DNA of 64,000 nucleotides from Lentilitoribacter sp. Alg239-R112 (GCF_900537175.1 NZ_LS999833.1:1364001-1428000); one strand, 5' to 3'. Counted from the stretch's first letter, positions 40,469 to 50,538 are shown. Translations and numbers: made by a program. Notes: generated by a model not told the origin, from the sequence alone.

Positions 40469-43036
40469 CTATTTATCAAGCATATCACGAACAGCAGTTG
40501 CTAATTGCTTTAATGAGAACGGTTTTGCCAAGAAGCCAAATTGAGCGCCTTCTGGCAGATTTTTTGCAAAAGCATCTTCTGCATAGCCCGATACAAAAAT
40601 AAATTTAATATCCGGATAATCCTTACGAAGTTCACGTAGCAACGTTGGGCCATCCATTTCTGGCATAACTACATCAGATACAACAATGTCCACTTTGCCT
40701 TTAAGTTCATGAAGAATTTCAAGTGCTTCCGCACCATCTCCTGCTTCGTGCACATCATAACCACGCGTTTCAAGCATTCGCTTTCCACCGCGACGCACAG
40801 CTTCTTCATCCTCAACCAATAGGACTGTTGTCGAATCACCAGTTAGGTCAGAACTTTCGTCACCAAGTTTAGCGTCCGCAGGCTTCTTTGCGATAGAAAC
40901 ATCATCGCCTTTATCTTTTCCTGATTTCTGCTCATCATCATTGGCAGCTGCAATTTCTTCGAAGCGGGGTAGGAATATATTGAACGTTGTACCTTTACCA
41001 ACTTCAGATTCAGGATAGATAAAACCACCGGATTGCTTAATAATGCCGTAAACCATAGACAGCCCAAGACCCGTTCCCTTACCAACGTCTTTGGTTGTGA
41101 AAAATGGTTCAAAAATCTGTTCCAATACTTCAGGTTCTATACCTGTTCCCTGATCTTCAACCTCAACCAGAACATACTCACCAGATGACATTCCGCGATA
41201 ATTCAGAGCTGCAATCTCATCTTCTTCCACATTCCGTGTCCGAATTGTAACCTCTCCGCCTTCGGGCATCGCATCCCGTGCATTGACAGCCAAATTAACA
41301 AGCACTTGCTCAAATTGACCGAGATCTGTTTTAACAGGCCATACATCTTTGCCAAACTCGACCTTTAGCTTAACGTTTGTTCCCGTCAAACGGTCAACCA
41401 ACATGCGTAAATCACCAAGAACATCCACCATGGACAACACTGACGGGCGCATAGTTTGTTTCCGTGAAAATGCCAACAATTGCCGCACAAGCACGGCAGC
41501 TCGGTTTGCATTACGTTTAATCTCCATCAAGTCAGCAAAATCACTGCTGGCGGGACCAGAATTTAAAAGCAAGTGATCAGATGAAAGAAGAATCGCCGTT
41601 AAAACATTATTGAAATCATGAGCAATACCTCCTGCCAACGTGCCAACCGCGTTCATCTTCTGAGTTTGCGCCATTTGAGATTCAAAAGCTTTTTGTTCAG
41701 TTGTTTCAACAACATATATGATTGCTAGCTCACGAGATACCTCATCCGGTTGCTCAATAACCGAGTTTACATAAAAACGAAAATAGCGCTCATCGTCCTT
41801 CGGATGTCTTGCATCTACGGGTGCGATATTGCCTTGCTTGTCTGCTGCCTGAACAAGGCTTTCACGGTAACCGTCAATATCCTCTTCACGGAATAAACTT
41901 TCAAGTAAAACTCCATTTTCAATATGCTGCCGACCAATAATTCCATCAAACATTTTGAAAAATGGTGCATTGGTTCGAAGTATTTTTCCAGATGCATCAA
42001 CGGAAGCAATCGCCATCGGCGTATTGTTGAAAAACCGCGTAAATCGCATCTCTGCGGTCGCAGATGGAACTTGCGCACCATCATTATCTTTTCGGCCAAC
42101 GACAATAGTTCTGCTTTCACCTGGAGCCCCATCATGAGTGGCCGAAACTTTATGAACAAGTTGAACAGGCAGGCTTTGACCATTCGTTTTTAATAGATCA
42201 AGGTCAATGAAAGCTGTCTTATTTAGCCCGGGCTCTGCTTGGACTGAATTAATTAACGCAAGCCCTTCTCCAGCAACAATATTAGAAATCGGAACATTTT
42301 CTGTTTTGAAGCTCGTTAGATCAATTGAAAGCCAATCCGCCAAGGTCGCATTTAGATAAACAATCTCACCCTTATTGTTGGCGGAAAAGAACCCAACTGG
42401 CGCATGATCAAGATAATCAATAGCGTATTGTAACTCCTTGAACACACGCTCTTGGTCGGCTCTCTCCTCAGTTATATCAATGAGTTCCCATGCGATCATT
42501 TGGTCTCGGGTCTCATCACTATAGGGTTTTGCAGAAAGCCTGTACCAACGTGGACCCTTATCATCTGTCCGACTACCAATTGGCGCATCAAGGCGAAATT
42601 CTTCATAGGACGATTTTTGATCTCGTACAGCTCTTATCAATCTATATGCAGCTTCTGTAGCCCCAGGGTCTTGATTAAGTAGCGCACCAATGGACTTGAA
42701 TGCTTCCCCGCCCGTCGAACCGACAAGCATTCGATATGCGTCATTACCAAAAATAACCCGATCTTTCTGATCAGAAATCACGATACCTTGTGTCTGATTA
42801 TTCAAAATACTTAATGCAAAGGGGTCAATTTGTGGCTTGGGCATAAACCCGATAAGGCCTGTCACCAATCCGATAATCAGAAAAATGCCTAGAAAACTCA
42901 AAATTCCAAGACAAACGAGTAACACCTGCGTTGTGATAATATCTTTTAGAAAAAAGAAAGCTATGGAAATAACTATCATAGCAATTGAAACAACTATAAG
43001 ACGTATAGCTGGTCTCGATTTAGGCCCCTGATTCAT
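40469..43036 (-). CDS. cckA: Hybrid histidine kinase CckA
   Basis: A cell-cycle kinase/phosphatase of 855 residues that feeds the ChpT-CtrA phosphorelay in Alphaproteobacteria. Two TM helices lie in the first 60 residues. At least two PAS-like regions follow (around 80-200 and 330-450). The HisKA box [16 protein letters not shown] contains H473, and the ATPase domain has [20 protein letters not shown]-terminal receiver domain carries D788 in [13 protein letters not shown]. Domain order and sequence fit CckA well. An OmpA-type lipoprotein gene lies 99 bp downstream. No ctrA, chpT or divL is in this window. Confidence 0.93.
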   Translation of the reverse strand: MNQGPKSRPAIRLIVVSIAMIVISIAFFFLKDIITTQVLLVCLGILSFLGIFLIIGLVTGLIGFMPKPQIDPFALSILNNQTQGIVISDQKDRVIFGNDAYRMLVGSTGGEAFKSIGALLNQDPGATEAAYRLIRAVRDQKSSYEEFRLDAPIGSRTDDKGPRWYRLSAKPYSDETRDQMIAWELIDITEERADQERVFKELQYAIDYLDHAPVGFFSANNKGEIVYLNATLADWLSIDLTSFKTENVPISNIVAGEGLALINSVQAEPGLNKTAFIDLDLLKTNGQSLPVQLVHKVSATHDGAPGESRTIVVGRKDNDGAQVPSATAEMRFTRFFNNTPMAIASVDASGKILRTNAPFFKMFDGIIGRQHIENGVLLESLFREEDIDGYRESLVQAADKQGNIAPVDARHPKDDERYFRFYVNSVIEQPDEVSRELAIIYVVETTEQKAFESQMAQTQKMNAVGTLAGGIAHDFNNVLTAILLSSDHLLLNSGPASSDFADLMEIKRNANRAAVLVRQLLAFSRKQTMRPSVLSMVDVLGDLRMLVDRLTGTNVKLKVEFGKDVWPVKTDLGQFEQVLVNLAVNARDAMPEGGEVTIRTRNVEEDEIAALNYRGMSSGEYVLVEVEDQGTGIEPEVLEQIFEPFFTTKDVGKGTGLGLSMVYGIIKQSGGFIYPESEVGKGTTFNIFLPRFEEIAAANDDEQKSGKDKGDDVSIAKKPADAKLGDESSDLTGDSTTVLLVEDEEAVRRGGKRMLETRGYDVHEAGDGAEALEILHELKGKVDIVVSDVVMPEMDGPTLLRELRKDYPDIKFIFVSGYAEDAFAKNLPEGAQFGFLAKPFSLKQLATAVRDMLDK

Positions 43037-43279
43037 ATATCAACCCAACATAAGCGGTTATGATCTTACTTGCACCAAAATGGTCTTGCGACTCGAATTC
43101 AAGGAAAATTTCCCAGATTCCATTAAGTTTAATATTTAATGCAATTTATGTCGACTGAAAGCGTAATAAAAAGATATCCCCACGCCATTCGCAAATGAGT
43201 TGTTTAAATACAAAAATTGAGAGTTGTTTTTTATTCAAGAGTCAGAAAAAGCTTTTATGGGTAATTCTTGGGGTCATTA

Positions 43280-44173
43280 ATGCTCGAATCGACGACATCT
43301 GGTAATATGGGGAACTTGCTTTTTGCTGCCATTCTCGTAATGGCTGCTATTGCTGCTTGCGCAGGTTTGGCATTCTTCCTCAAAACAAAATTTAATTTTG
43401 CTACACTCTCGAGACACATGAACCCGCATGCTCGTTTAAGCATAGTGGAGAGCCTTGATGTCGACCAAAAACGTAAACTTATTCTCATACGAAAAGATGA
43501 AATTGAACACCTGATTCTAATTGGTGGACAGGAAGATTTGGTCATTGAATCATCCGGACTTCTAAATTCATCAAAAAATACCACCGTTAGCTCTCCTGAG
43601 TCTGAGCAAAAAGCCCAGGCAGTTCTGAGTGACAACAAAGTAGTGAAGGCATCAAATGATGAAAATCTTCATCAAAATGGCGCAACTGAACCACTACAAC
43701 CTAATACTGTTTCTGCCCCTTCAACTAACATAGCACAGGAATCTGATCCGGTAGAATACCAGAAATCCTCACGGTCAGTGCCGTCTGAAATAAACGAAGC
43801 CGAATTGACAAGGCTGATTAGCGATGCATTAGAAGCCTCTAAATCCAATCAGGTAAACGAAAAGACCGTTGCCAAAGCTGTGAGCATGTTAAGCTCTGAG
43901 GAAGAAGTCTCAGACTTTTTTGATCAGGCACGTAGCAGAATATTTGCAAAGCCGACTACGACTGAACGGCCGCGTGAAGACACTGATGATTTTCAGGCTG
44001 TATTGAGAAATCAGAAAGAGGCCGCCGCGCGCGCGCAATACCGCGCTAGACTACAAGAAAGCAAAGCAGCTGCACCGGCCCCAAGAAAATTTGATCCCAT
44101 CCCGGAGACGGCGGAAGAAAGAATTAAAAAGCTGAAAGCACTTTTAGGCGACAGTAATAGGCGCCTAAAATAA
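43280..44173 (+). CDS. FliO-like flagellar biosynthesis protein
   Basis: A 297-residue protein with one TM helix near the N-terminus (about 8-34). It is followed by a short beta domain (HARLSIVESLDVDQKRKLIL, then HLILIGGQEDLVIES) that matches FliO, which assists assembly of the flagellar export gate. The remaining 200 residues are low-complexity Ser/Glu/Asn-rich, then Lys/Arg/Ala-rich. I choose ATG 43280; a TTG 12 bases upstream is open but less likely. No other flagellar gene is near, an arrangement seen for fliO-like genes beside dksA in related genomes. The stop abuts the dksA stop with no gap. Confidence 0.75.
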   Translation: MLESTTSGNMGNLLFAAILVMAAIAACAGLAFFLKTKFNFATLSRHMNPHARLSIVESLDVDQKRKLILIRKDEIEHLILIGGQEDLVIESSGLLNSSKNTTVSSPESEQKAQAVLSDNKVVKASNDENLHQNGATEPLQPNTVSAPSTNIAQESDPVEYQKSSRSVPSEINEAELTRLISDALEASKSNQVNEKTVAKAVSMLSSEEEVSDFFDQARSRIFAKPTTTERPREDTDDFQAVLRNQKEAAARAQYRARLQESKAAAPAPRKFDPIPETAEERIKKLKALLGDSNRRLK

Positions 44174-44593
44174 TTATTCGTCTTTATATACTTTTTCGCG
44201 ACGCTCATGACGCTCTTGAGCTTCAATGCTCAAAGTAGCAACTGGCCGCGCATCCAAGCGCTTTAAATTAATCGGCTCACCACTATCTTCACAATAACCA
44301 TATGTACCGTCTTCAATTCGGTGAAGAGCTGCGTCAATTTTAGAAATTAGTTTTCTCTGACGATCTCTTGCGCGAAGTTCAATCGCACGATCCGACTCAG
44401 ACGATGCTCGATCAGCAACATCAGGATGATTGGAACTTTCCTCTGCAAGATTACCCATTGTCTCACGGGCACCGGCAAGAATTTCTTCTTTCGAAGCTAA
44501 GAGCTTAGCCTTGAAATATGCCAGTTGCCGAGGGTTCATGAACTCCTCGTCTTCAGAAGGTACGTATGAATCCATATGTGAGGTATCACTCAT
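44174..44593 (-). CDS. dksA: RNA polymerase-binding transcription factor DksA, cysteine-poor form
   Basis: A 139-residue DksA that modulates rRNA and stress promoters with ppGpp by entering the RNA polymerase secondary channel. The coiled-coil tip motif D-x-x-D-x-A is present at D58/D61/A63. In the zinc-finger region only C101 remains; the other three ligand positions are S104, S122 and A125 at the canonical spacing. The finger therefore cannot bind zinc in the usual way, as in other zinc-independent DksA proteins. Fold and length are otherwise normal. It converges on the fliO-like gene with zero spacing. Confidence 0.93.
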   Translation of the reverse strand: MSDTSHMDSYVPSEDEEFMNPRQLAYFKAKLLASKEEILAGARETMGNLAEESSNHPDVADRASSESDRAIELRARDRQRKLISKIDAALHRIEDGTYGYCEDSGEPINLKRLDARPVATLSIEAQERHERREKVYKDE

Positions 44594-44805
44594 TTTAAGC
44601 CTCCCAACAATTTTAACTGACGCGGTGTATACCGAGTGTCTAGATCGCTTTCAAGACGTAAAAATCACATTCAGCGCATAATTCAATTTTTATCGAATTT
44701 GGTGTTCATAAACCTGTTAATTTGAAAAATTCTGGCACATCTACAAATCAACAATGCATACGCCTATATCTATTCTAATCGCCGTTCGGACAAGGAAACT
44801 ATCAA

Positions 44806-46290
44806 TTGCGAGATTTTTCACTGTTAAATTTAAAAAATGAAGCATTTGGTGTTTATGACAATTTGGCGTCAGTAACCACAGGTGTGTTTGATCCTACAAT
44901 AAGGCTCGGAGTAACTGGCCTTGCCAGATCTGGAAAAACGGTCTTCATCACATCTCTCATCCAAAATCTACTCACCGCATCTCGTATGCCAGTTCTTAAA
45001 GCGCAAAACGAGGGGCGTATCTCGCGGGTAAGTCTTCAACCGCAACCAGATGATGATATTCCCCGCTTTTCTTATGAGGAGCATGTTGAGAGCTTAATGA
45101 AGGACCGAAGATGGCCTCAGTCCACAACATCCATCTCACAACTACGCTTGAAAATTGAATATGAAACGGCTGAAGGTTGGGGCAAGTATTTTTCTCCCGG
45201 ACATCTCAATGTCGATATTGTTGACTATCCTGGTGAGTGGCTGCTCGACCTTCCACTTATTTCGCAGAATTTTGAAACATTCAGCCAAAACGCATTGGAT
45301 CTTGCCACGAAAGGCGCACGTCGCCAGCTAAGTGCCACGTGGCTAAATAGTTTAATGCAGATAGATTCAACCTCTCCTATGTCGGAGCCAGAGATTAAGC
45401 GAATTGCAACCGAATTCTCTGACTACCTTAAAGCTTGCAAGGATGAGAAGTGGGCATTTTCCACACTGCCTCCAGGGCGCTTTCTATTGCCGGGTGACCT
45501 TGAAGGATCACCAGCCGTAACGTTTTTTCCGCTGGCAAAAACAGCTGAGGGTAAGTCCGACCCAAACTCCCTTTATGCGACAATGGAACGACGATATGAA
45601 AGTTATAAATCCAAAGTCATAAAACCATTTTATCAAAACCACTTTGCGCGCCTTGACCGACAAATCATTCTTATCGATGCTCTGCAAGCACTAAATGCGG
45701 GCAGCGATGCTGTGGTGGATCTGGAACGCGGGATCGCCGATATACTTTTGAGTTTTAACATCGGCAAAAATAACTTCTTTGAAAATCTTTTCACACGGCG
45801 CATCGATAAAATCATGATAGCAGCGACCAAGGCGGATCATTTGCACCACCAAAGTCATGACAAACTTCAGAAGCTAATCAATCGCCTTGTTGAACGGGCA
45901 ATGACAAAGGTCGGCGCAAGCGGTGCGGAGATTGATGTCATTGCAATGGCAGCTGTTCGGGCAACAAAAGAAGCCAGCTACAAAGATGGTACAGACGAAC
46001 TTCCGGTAATCATCGGGACGCCTGATAACGGACAGCAAATAAACGGTCTTTCTTTCGATGGAAAATCGGAAAAAGCAATATTTCCCGGGGACTTACCAGA
46101 AGATCCGGATTCAATTTTCAAAGCACTTGAATCAAAGTCTGACAAAGACCTTCGTCAAACCCACGATCTGAACTTTGTTAAATTCAGACCGCCAGAACTT
46201 ACTTCTGAGAAGAACACGATCAACGTCTCACTGCCCCATATTCGATTGGATAAAGCAATTGAGTTTCTTATCGGAGATAGATTGCAATGA
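44806..46290 (+). CDS. YcjX-like P-loop ATPase/GTPase (DUF463)
   Basis: A 494-residue protein with Walker A GLARSGKT at 38-45 and a following ITSLIQNLL helix, plus VDIVDYPGEWLLDLPLI as a Walker B/G3-like segment. It belongs to the YcjX stress-protein family, whose biochemical role is unknown. It starts with TTG at 44806, preceded by AAGGA nine bases upstream; no ATG occurs before the conserved region. It overlaps the downstream DUF697 gene by four bases (ATGA). In many Proteobacteria these two genes are inseparable and respond to envelope or heat stress. Confidence 0.9.
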   Translation: MRDFSLLNLKNEAFGVYDNLASVTTGVFDPTIRLGVTGLARSGKTVFITSLIQNLLTASRMPVLKAQNEGRISRVSLQPQPDDDIPRFSYEEHVESLMKDRRWPQSTTSISQLRLKIEYETAEGWGKYFSPGHLNVDIVDYPGEWLLDLPLISQNFETFSQNALDLATKGARRQLSATWLNSLMQIDSTSPMSEPEIKRIATEFSDYLKACKDEKWAFSTLPPGRFLLPGDLEGSPAVTFFPLAKTAEGKSDPNSLYATMERRYESYKSKVIKPFYQNHFARLDRQIILIDALQALNAGSDAVVDLERGIADILLSFNIGKNNFFENLFTRRIDKIMIAATKADHLHHQSHDKLQKLINRLVERAMTKVGASGAEIDVIAMAAVRATKEASYKDGTDELPVIIGTPDNGQQINGLSFDGKSEKAIFPGDLPEDPDSIFKALESKSDKDLRQTHDLNFVKFRPPELTSEKNTINVSLPHIRLDKAIEFLIGDRLQ

Positions 46291-47378
46291 CTAACAACCG
46301 AAAACCTGCAGCATTTGACATCAAAACTAGCGGCAAGAAGCCGTCTGATAAACCGTCCAAACGTAAAATAAACTCAGGACCAAGACCTGCAAAATCAATT
46401 GATATTGAAAACAAAAACCTACAAATTGCGTCCGAAGAAGACGACATATTTACCGCTCAATTGAATACACTTGACGAAATGTCAGAGCATGAACCTCCAG
46501 TCAAATTGAAAAAATCCAAATTTTCAATTCTACGGTTGGCCGCCGCTGCTATCGTAATGCTTTTGAGCCTTTCATTTGGTTTATGGGCAGAAACTCTCAT
46601 TACTGATCTTTTTGAACGCTCCCCACTCACGGGTTGGTTGGGAGCATCAGCACTGCTAGTGTTGCTGGTATCGTTCTTGTTTCTGATTGTCCGCGAAATC
46701 ATTGGAATTGCAAAGTTACGCTCTGTCGAAAAATTACGTAAAGATATTGAGAAAGCACTCCCCACCCCCAATATTCCACAAGCAAGGGACTTGGTCTCAC
46801 GTATAACTAAAATTGTGATCGAACGGCCTGAGACTGCGCGCGGACGCCAAATCTTATTGGAAGCCGAAGACGATATCATCGATGGCAATAATCTTTTGGC
46901 CCTTGCTGAAACTCAGCTTCTCGGAAACCTTGATAAAGAAGCTCGTAAATTGATCTTGTCCTCCGCCAAACGCGTTTCCGTTGTAACGGCAATTAGTCCG
47001 AAAGCTTTGATTGATACAGGCTACGCCCTATATGAAATGGTGCGTCTCATGCGCAAATTAGCAAACCTATACGGCTCTCATCCGGGATTTTTTGGCATAC
47101 TAAAACTACTTAGGTCCGTTATATCGCATCTAGCAGTTACCGGAACCGTTGCAATTGGTGAAAGCCTTATCCATCAATTTGTCAGCCATGGAATAGCTGG
47201 CAAGATATCTGCCCGTTTTGGTGAAGGTGTTATTAATGGCATTATGACAACCAGATTTGGTATTGTGGCGATGGAACTTTCACGACCAATGCCGTTCAAT
47301 CAGCTGAAAAGGCCGCAAATCAAGAGTTTCCTCTCTGAATTAACGACGACCAGTCCCCCAAAAGATGTTGAAAAATGA
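46287..47378 (+). CDS. YcjF/TIGR01620-family inner-membrane protein (DUF697)
   Basis: A 363-residue membrane protein and partner of the upstream YcjX-like ATPase. The N-terminal 85 residues are polar and basic. Two adjacent TM helices follow (about 86-107 and 115-137: LAAAAIVMLLSLSFGLWAET and ASALLVLLVSFLFLIVREII). The C-terminal DUF697 region includes KRVSVVTAISPKALIDTGYA and GFFGILKLLRSVISHLAVTG. The start overlaps the YcjX gene stop, so the pair is translationally coupled. Exact function is unknown. Confidence 0.9.
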   Translation: MTNNRKPAAFDIKTSGKKPSDKPSKRKINSGPRPAKSIDIENKNLQIASEEDDIFTAQLNTLDEMSEHEPPVKLKKSKFSILRLAAAAIVMLLSLSFGLWAETLITDLFERSPLTGWLGASALLVLLVSFLFLIVREIIGIAKLRSVEKLRKDIEKALPTPNIPQARDLVSRITKIVIERPETARGRQILLEAEDDIIDGNNLLALAETQLLGNLDKEARKLILSSAKRVSVVTAISPKALIDTGYALYEMVRLMRKLANLYGSHPGFFGILKLLRSVISHLAVTGTVAIGESLIHQFVSHGIAGKISARFGEGVINGIMTTRFGIVAMELSRPMPFNQLKRPQIKSFLSELTTTSPPKDVEK

Positions 47379-47491
47379 CTTCATGCTTAATAAAATGATG
47401 ACAAATCTTCAAAAATTAGGTGCATAATTACCAAGCATTAACCATTACAGGGCAATTTAGGTAAAGTTCCTAATAAACAATTGGTAGTCAC

Positions 47492-48031
47492 ATGTCGATT
47501 TTCAAAGCATCTAAGCTTTTCTTTATTGGTCTCGTTCTTTCAGCAGCAACTGCCGTCAATGTTGCAAATGCGAGTAATGACCGTGCCTTTTTCAATTCAG
47601 TTGAAGGAAACTGGAAAGGCCCGGGGAAAATCGTTGCGGGAAAATACAAAGGTACAAAATTTAATTGTAACTTTGCAGGCATCCCTTCGGCTGGAAAAAA
47701 GCTGGGCATAACCATGGATGGAACATGCCGCGTTGGTGTTTTTAATCAGAAAATGAATGCAACGATTCAAAAATCCGGTAATCGCTATAAGGGCAAATTT
47801 CTGGATGGTGCCGCTGGACAAGGCCTTGATATCGTTTCTGGAAAATTCAAGAAATCAAAAGCTGTCGTTGGCATTAATAGAAACAAGTTAGACGGTGCCA
47901 TGGTCGCTGATTTTATTAATCCTGATACAATGAATGTTACAATTTCTGTAAAAGTGGGATCCAGCATGGTTCCCGTTATCGGAATGACTTTGTCACGAAA
48001 ATTAGTTCGCAAGACGTCTCTTTCAGATTAA
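47492..48031 (+). CDS. Small exported protein of unknown function
   Basis: 179 residues with a clear signal peptide (MSIFKASKLFFIGLVLSAAT, cleavage probably after ANA27). The mature part is beta-rich in character, alternating Gly, Lys and hydrophobic residues (GNWKGPGKIVAGKYKGTKFN, GNRYKGKFLDGAAGQGLDIV), with two cysteines near residues 60-80 that could form a disulfide. Net charge is positive. I do not recognise the family; it resembles small secreted lipocalin-like or calycin-type proteins only in general pattern. It lies 113 bp after the DUF697 gene with its own AT-rich upstream region. Confidence 0.75.
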   Translation: MSIFKASKLFFIGLVLSAATAVNVANASNDRAFFNSVEGNWKGPGKIVAGKYKGTKFNCNFAGIPSAGKKLGITMDGTCRVGVFNQKMNATIQKSGNRYKGKFLDGAAGQGLDIVSGKFKKSKAVVGINRNKLDGAMVADFINPDTMNVTISVKVGSSMVPVIGMTLSRKLVRKTSLSD

Positions 48032-48035
48032 GAAG

Positions 48036-48557
48036 TCAGGCTTTGCCTTTTTGCCACCACAAGGGAGTATCATCAGCGACTTCGATATCATCTGTACTAA
48101 GCCTATCAGCCCAAAACTGAACAATATTTTCTTCAATTACTTTATCTGGTATCACATCAGACAACGGCACCATCACAAAAGCTCGTTCAGTCATTCGTGG
48201 ATGCGGTAACTCTAGTCCAGGTTCATCGACCTGTACGTCTGCGTAGAATAAAACATCAAGATCAATGGCTCTAGGGCCCCATCGCTCCAAGCGAACGCGC
48301 CCCAACTCTCCCTCAATAGCCAAACATACTTCAAGAAGCCGTCTTGCGGAAAGGTTTGTACTAATCAAAACACATGCATTTAAGAACGACGGTTGATCCG
48401 TATTTCCCCAAGGTGCAGTCTTATAAAGATGAGATACGGCTTCAATATCTATATTCTCATTAGCACTTAATAGTAACAAAGCCTCCTGTATTTGCGCCTT
48501 GGGATCTCCTAAATTTCCACCCAGACCAAGTGCAGCTTGAATTGTCTTAGTCATCAT
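48036..48557 (-). CDS. folK: 2-amino-4-hydroxy-6-hydroxymethyldihydropteridine pyrophosphokinase
   Basis: Transfers pyrophosphate from ATP to hydroxymethyl-dihydropterin in folate synthesis. It is 173 residues, with the N-terminal ALGLGGNLGDPKAQI and the catalytic signature RWGPRAIDLDVLFYADVQVD. LELPHPRMTERAFVMVPL is also typical of HPPK. The start overlaps folB by 11 bp. It is the last gene of the folP-folB-folK cluster. Confidence 0.95.
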   Translation of the reverse strand: MMTKTIQAALGLGGNLGDPKAQIQEALLLLSANENIDIEAVSHLYKTAPWGNTDQPSFLNACVLISTNLSARRLLEVCLAIEGELGRVRLERWGPRAIDLDVLFYADVQVDEPGLELPHPRMTERAFVMVPLSDVIPDKVIEENIVQFWADRLSTDDIEVADDTPLWWQKGKA

Positions 48558-48921
48558 TTCGCGCTTCTACATTAACTTCAACATAATCAAATTCACCATC
48601 TATCGGCGCATCAGGTTTACGCACAGTAATGGAAGCAGAAATGACTTTTGAAAATTTTTGACAAATTCTCCGACTGATCTCATGAGCAAGTGTTTCAATC
48701 AAGTCATAGCGTTCCTTGGTCGTAATTTGTTCTATTAATTCGAAAACTAGAGCGTAATTTACAGTATCATTCAGATCATCATTACCAAACTCCGGTGGTC
48801 GCTCGATAGTCAAAACGGCATCAACAAAAAAGTTCTGCCCCTTCTCTTTCTCAAAATCTAGTACGCCATGATACGCGTAGAATGCGCAATTTTTTATATG
48901 GATTGTGAAAGTTGACTTCAT
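48547..48921 (-). CDS. folB: Dihydroneopterin aldolase
   Basis: Converts dihydroneopterin to hydroxymethyl-dihydropterin and glycolaldehyde (124 residues). It shows the family segments AFYAYHGVLDFEKEKGQNFF and YDLIETLAHEISRRI, with the active-site glutamate of the HGV-x-x-E type region. The start lies immediately after the folP stop and the end overlaps folK. The middle position in fol order matches the pathway. Confidence 0.94.
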   Translation of the reverse strand: MKSTFTIHIKNCAFYAYHGVLDFEKEKGQNFFVDAVLTIERPPEFGNDDLNDTVNYALVFELIEQITTKERYDLIETLAHEISRRICQKFSKVISASITVRKPDAPIDGEFDYVEVNVEARNDD

Positions 48922-49821
48922 TCAACTCGACCTTTTATCAGCAGAACGTTTAATAAGCCCATCTGCAATAGCTAATGCATCGCGATTTAAACCGACATCA
49001 TGAACACGAAAAATCGAAGCGCCTTGCATTCTTAGTAATACAGATGTCGCTGACGTTCCAATATCACGGCTGCGTATATCAATATTTTCTGGATCACGGT
49101 CAACCAGCGCTCCAATAAACCTTTTACGGGATGCACCTGCTAAAATAGGATACTCGAACTGATTGAGTTCAGAAAACCTCAACATCAGTTCCAGATTTTC
49201 ATCAACATTTTTGGCAAACCCAAATCCCGGATCAAGGATAATGGCATTATCGGCAATAGAAGCGCGAGTTGCAATTTCTAATGACTTACGAAACCAGAGT
49301 TTCTGATCATTGATTACATCATCGTCTTTATCTCTGTCTCGACCAGTATGCATAATACAGACACCTGCATTGTGACGAGCGACAACGTCAGCGATATCTT
49401 CTTCCCGCCGAAGTCCCCATACATCATTTACGATGTGCGCACCTGCTTTAACACCAAGCTCTGCTGTTTCTGCCCTATATGTATCTATTGAGATTAAAGT
49501 GTCGAAATTCTTGGTTAAAGCCTCAATCACCGGAATTACCCGTTGTTGTTCAATATCAGCAGTTACAGCTGTTCCATCTGGCTTGGTTGATTCACCGCCC
49601 ACATCAATTATATGAGCACCCTCGCCGATCATTTTCTCAGCTTGGCTTAATGCTGCATCGATATTTGAAAAATGACCACCATCCGAAAATGAATCGGGCG
49701 TAACGTTTAATATCCCCATCAGAACCGCTTTTGGGCCGAGCTCCAGTTGGCGACCATGTCCTACTTTCCATGTTCTGGAACGAAAAAGGTCCGATTCTAA
49801 ACAATTAAAACTCAATTTCAT
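48922..49821 (-). CDS. folP: Dihydropteroate synthase
   Basis: Condenses the pterin pyrophosphate with p-aminobenzoate; it is the sulfonamide target. It has 299 residues with the signatures LMGILNVTPDSFSDGGHF and GAHIIDVGGESTKPDGTA. DPGFGFAKNVDENLELMLRF and AGASRKRFIGAL complete the active site. No unusual insert of the resistant type is obvious. It is the first gene of a three-gene folate unit, with a 292 bp upstream region that includes a candidate small RNA on the other strand. Confidence 0.96.
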   Translation of the reverse strand: MKLSFNCLESDLFRSRTWKVGHGRQLELGPKAVLMGILNVTPDSFSDGGHFSNIDAALSQAEKMIGEGAHIIDVGGESTKPDGTAVTADIEQQRVIPVIEALTKNFDTLISIDTYRAETAELGVKAGAHIVNDVWGLRREEDIADVVARHNAGVCIMHTGRDRDKDDDVINDQKLWFRKSLEIATRASIADNAIILDPGFGFAKNVDENLELMLRFSELNQFEYPILAGASRKRFIGALVDRDPENIDIRSRDIGTSATSVLLRMQGASIFRVHDVGLNRDALAIADGLIKRSADKRSS

Positions 49822-50010
49822 CCTGACTTTCCACAGATACCTTCAAATACCTAAATACTTAAACTAGCCCATAGAGCCGTAAAACCGACACAATATGCTA
49901 TTATTTCGTGTTTTAACTAAAATATACCATTTCCAACCCATTAAAATTGATAATGGCGCAACCTATCAGTGTCAGCTACGACTAACATTAAGTTAAGCGA
50001 TTGATTCGAA

Positions 50011-50106
50011 AGGTACTCCCGGCGCACGAATGCGTATTGCGCGTTCCTCCCACGCTTCCTACGCGGCGCCCAATTCACCTCACCACATAGTGGTGAGGTT
50101 TTTTTT
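50011..50106 (+). ncRNA. Candidate small RNA with anti-Shine-Dalgarno motifs (mmgR/suhB-like)
   Basis: There is no open frame, but the stretch shows the layout of an alphaproteobacterial trans-acting small RNA. A GC-rich 5' domain has outer arms GGCGC (50021-50025) and GCGCC (50066-50070), enclosing AATGCG/CGCGTT (50029-50034/50040-50045). Exposed pyrimidine-rich CCTCCC (50046-50051) and TTCCT (50056-50060) follow, complementary to ribosome sites. It ends in a strong rho-independent terminator. The 5' end is a guess; I could not identify the promoter. CCTCCC-bearing RNAs of the MmgR (Rfam suhB/mmgR, RF00519) type are known in rhizobia, and this may be a relative. Assignment rests on motif and structure only. 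Confidence 0.55.
50077..50106 (+). terminator. Rho-independent terminator ending the candidate small RNA
   Basis: ACCTCACCAC (50077-50086) and GTGGTGAGGT (50090-50099) form a perfect 10-bp stem with a 3-base loop, followed by an uninterrupted run of T to 50106. No protein gene on the plus strand lies upstream within 1.9 kb, so it must serve a non-coding transcript. Confidence 0.88.
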
Positions 50107-50113
50107 GAGAGAT

Positions 50114-50434
50114 TTATGCTTGTTTTTCTGGAATACGAACAACCAACCCATCAAGTTTATCGCTAACCGTGACTTGGCATGACAATCGTGATTCAGGCTT
50201 CATCTCGTACGCGAAATCAAGCATATCTTCTTCAATCGCCTCGGGTTTTCCAACAACCTCTGCCCAATCCTTATCAATATAGATATGGCAGGTGGCGCAT
50301 GCACAAGCGCCTCCACATTCTGCCTCAATACCAGGAATAGAATTGCGAACAGCATTTTCCATCACTGTAGTGCCGTTGTCAGCATCTACACTGTGTTCAT
50401 TACCATCGTGAGTTATATAAGTGATTTTAGCCAT
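50114..50434 (-). CDS. 2Fe-2S ferredoxin, adrenodoxin type
   Basis: A 106-residue electron carrier. The cluster ligands are C40, C46, C49 (C-x5-C-x2-C in [13 protein letters not shown]) and C86, the arrangement of vertebrate-type and FdxB-like ferredoxins. Such proteins serve P450 enzymes or Fe-S and haem biosynthesis in Rhizobiales. It lies seven bases from the T-run of the candidate small RNA and points toward it. No reductase or P450 gene adjoins it, so the partner is unknown. Confidence 0.92.
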   Translation of the reverse strand: MAKITYITHDGNEHSVDADNGTTVMENAVRNSIPGIEAECGGACACATCHIYIDKDWAEVVGKPEAIEEDMLDFAYEMKPESRLSCQVTVSDKLDGLVVRIPEKQA

Positions 50435-50538
50435 GAAGTTCCAAACATCTATCTAATTGCTCGGAAACAACAATCATAATCAAATTGAGAGTGCAAGCAG
50501 AAATAACCGCGCACCCAGTTCTAGGCTAGTAAAAACGA

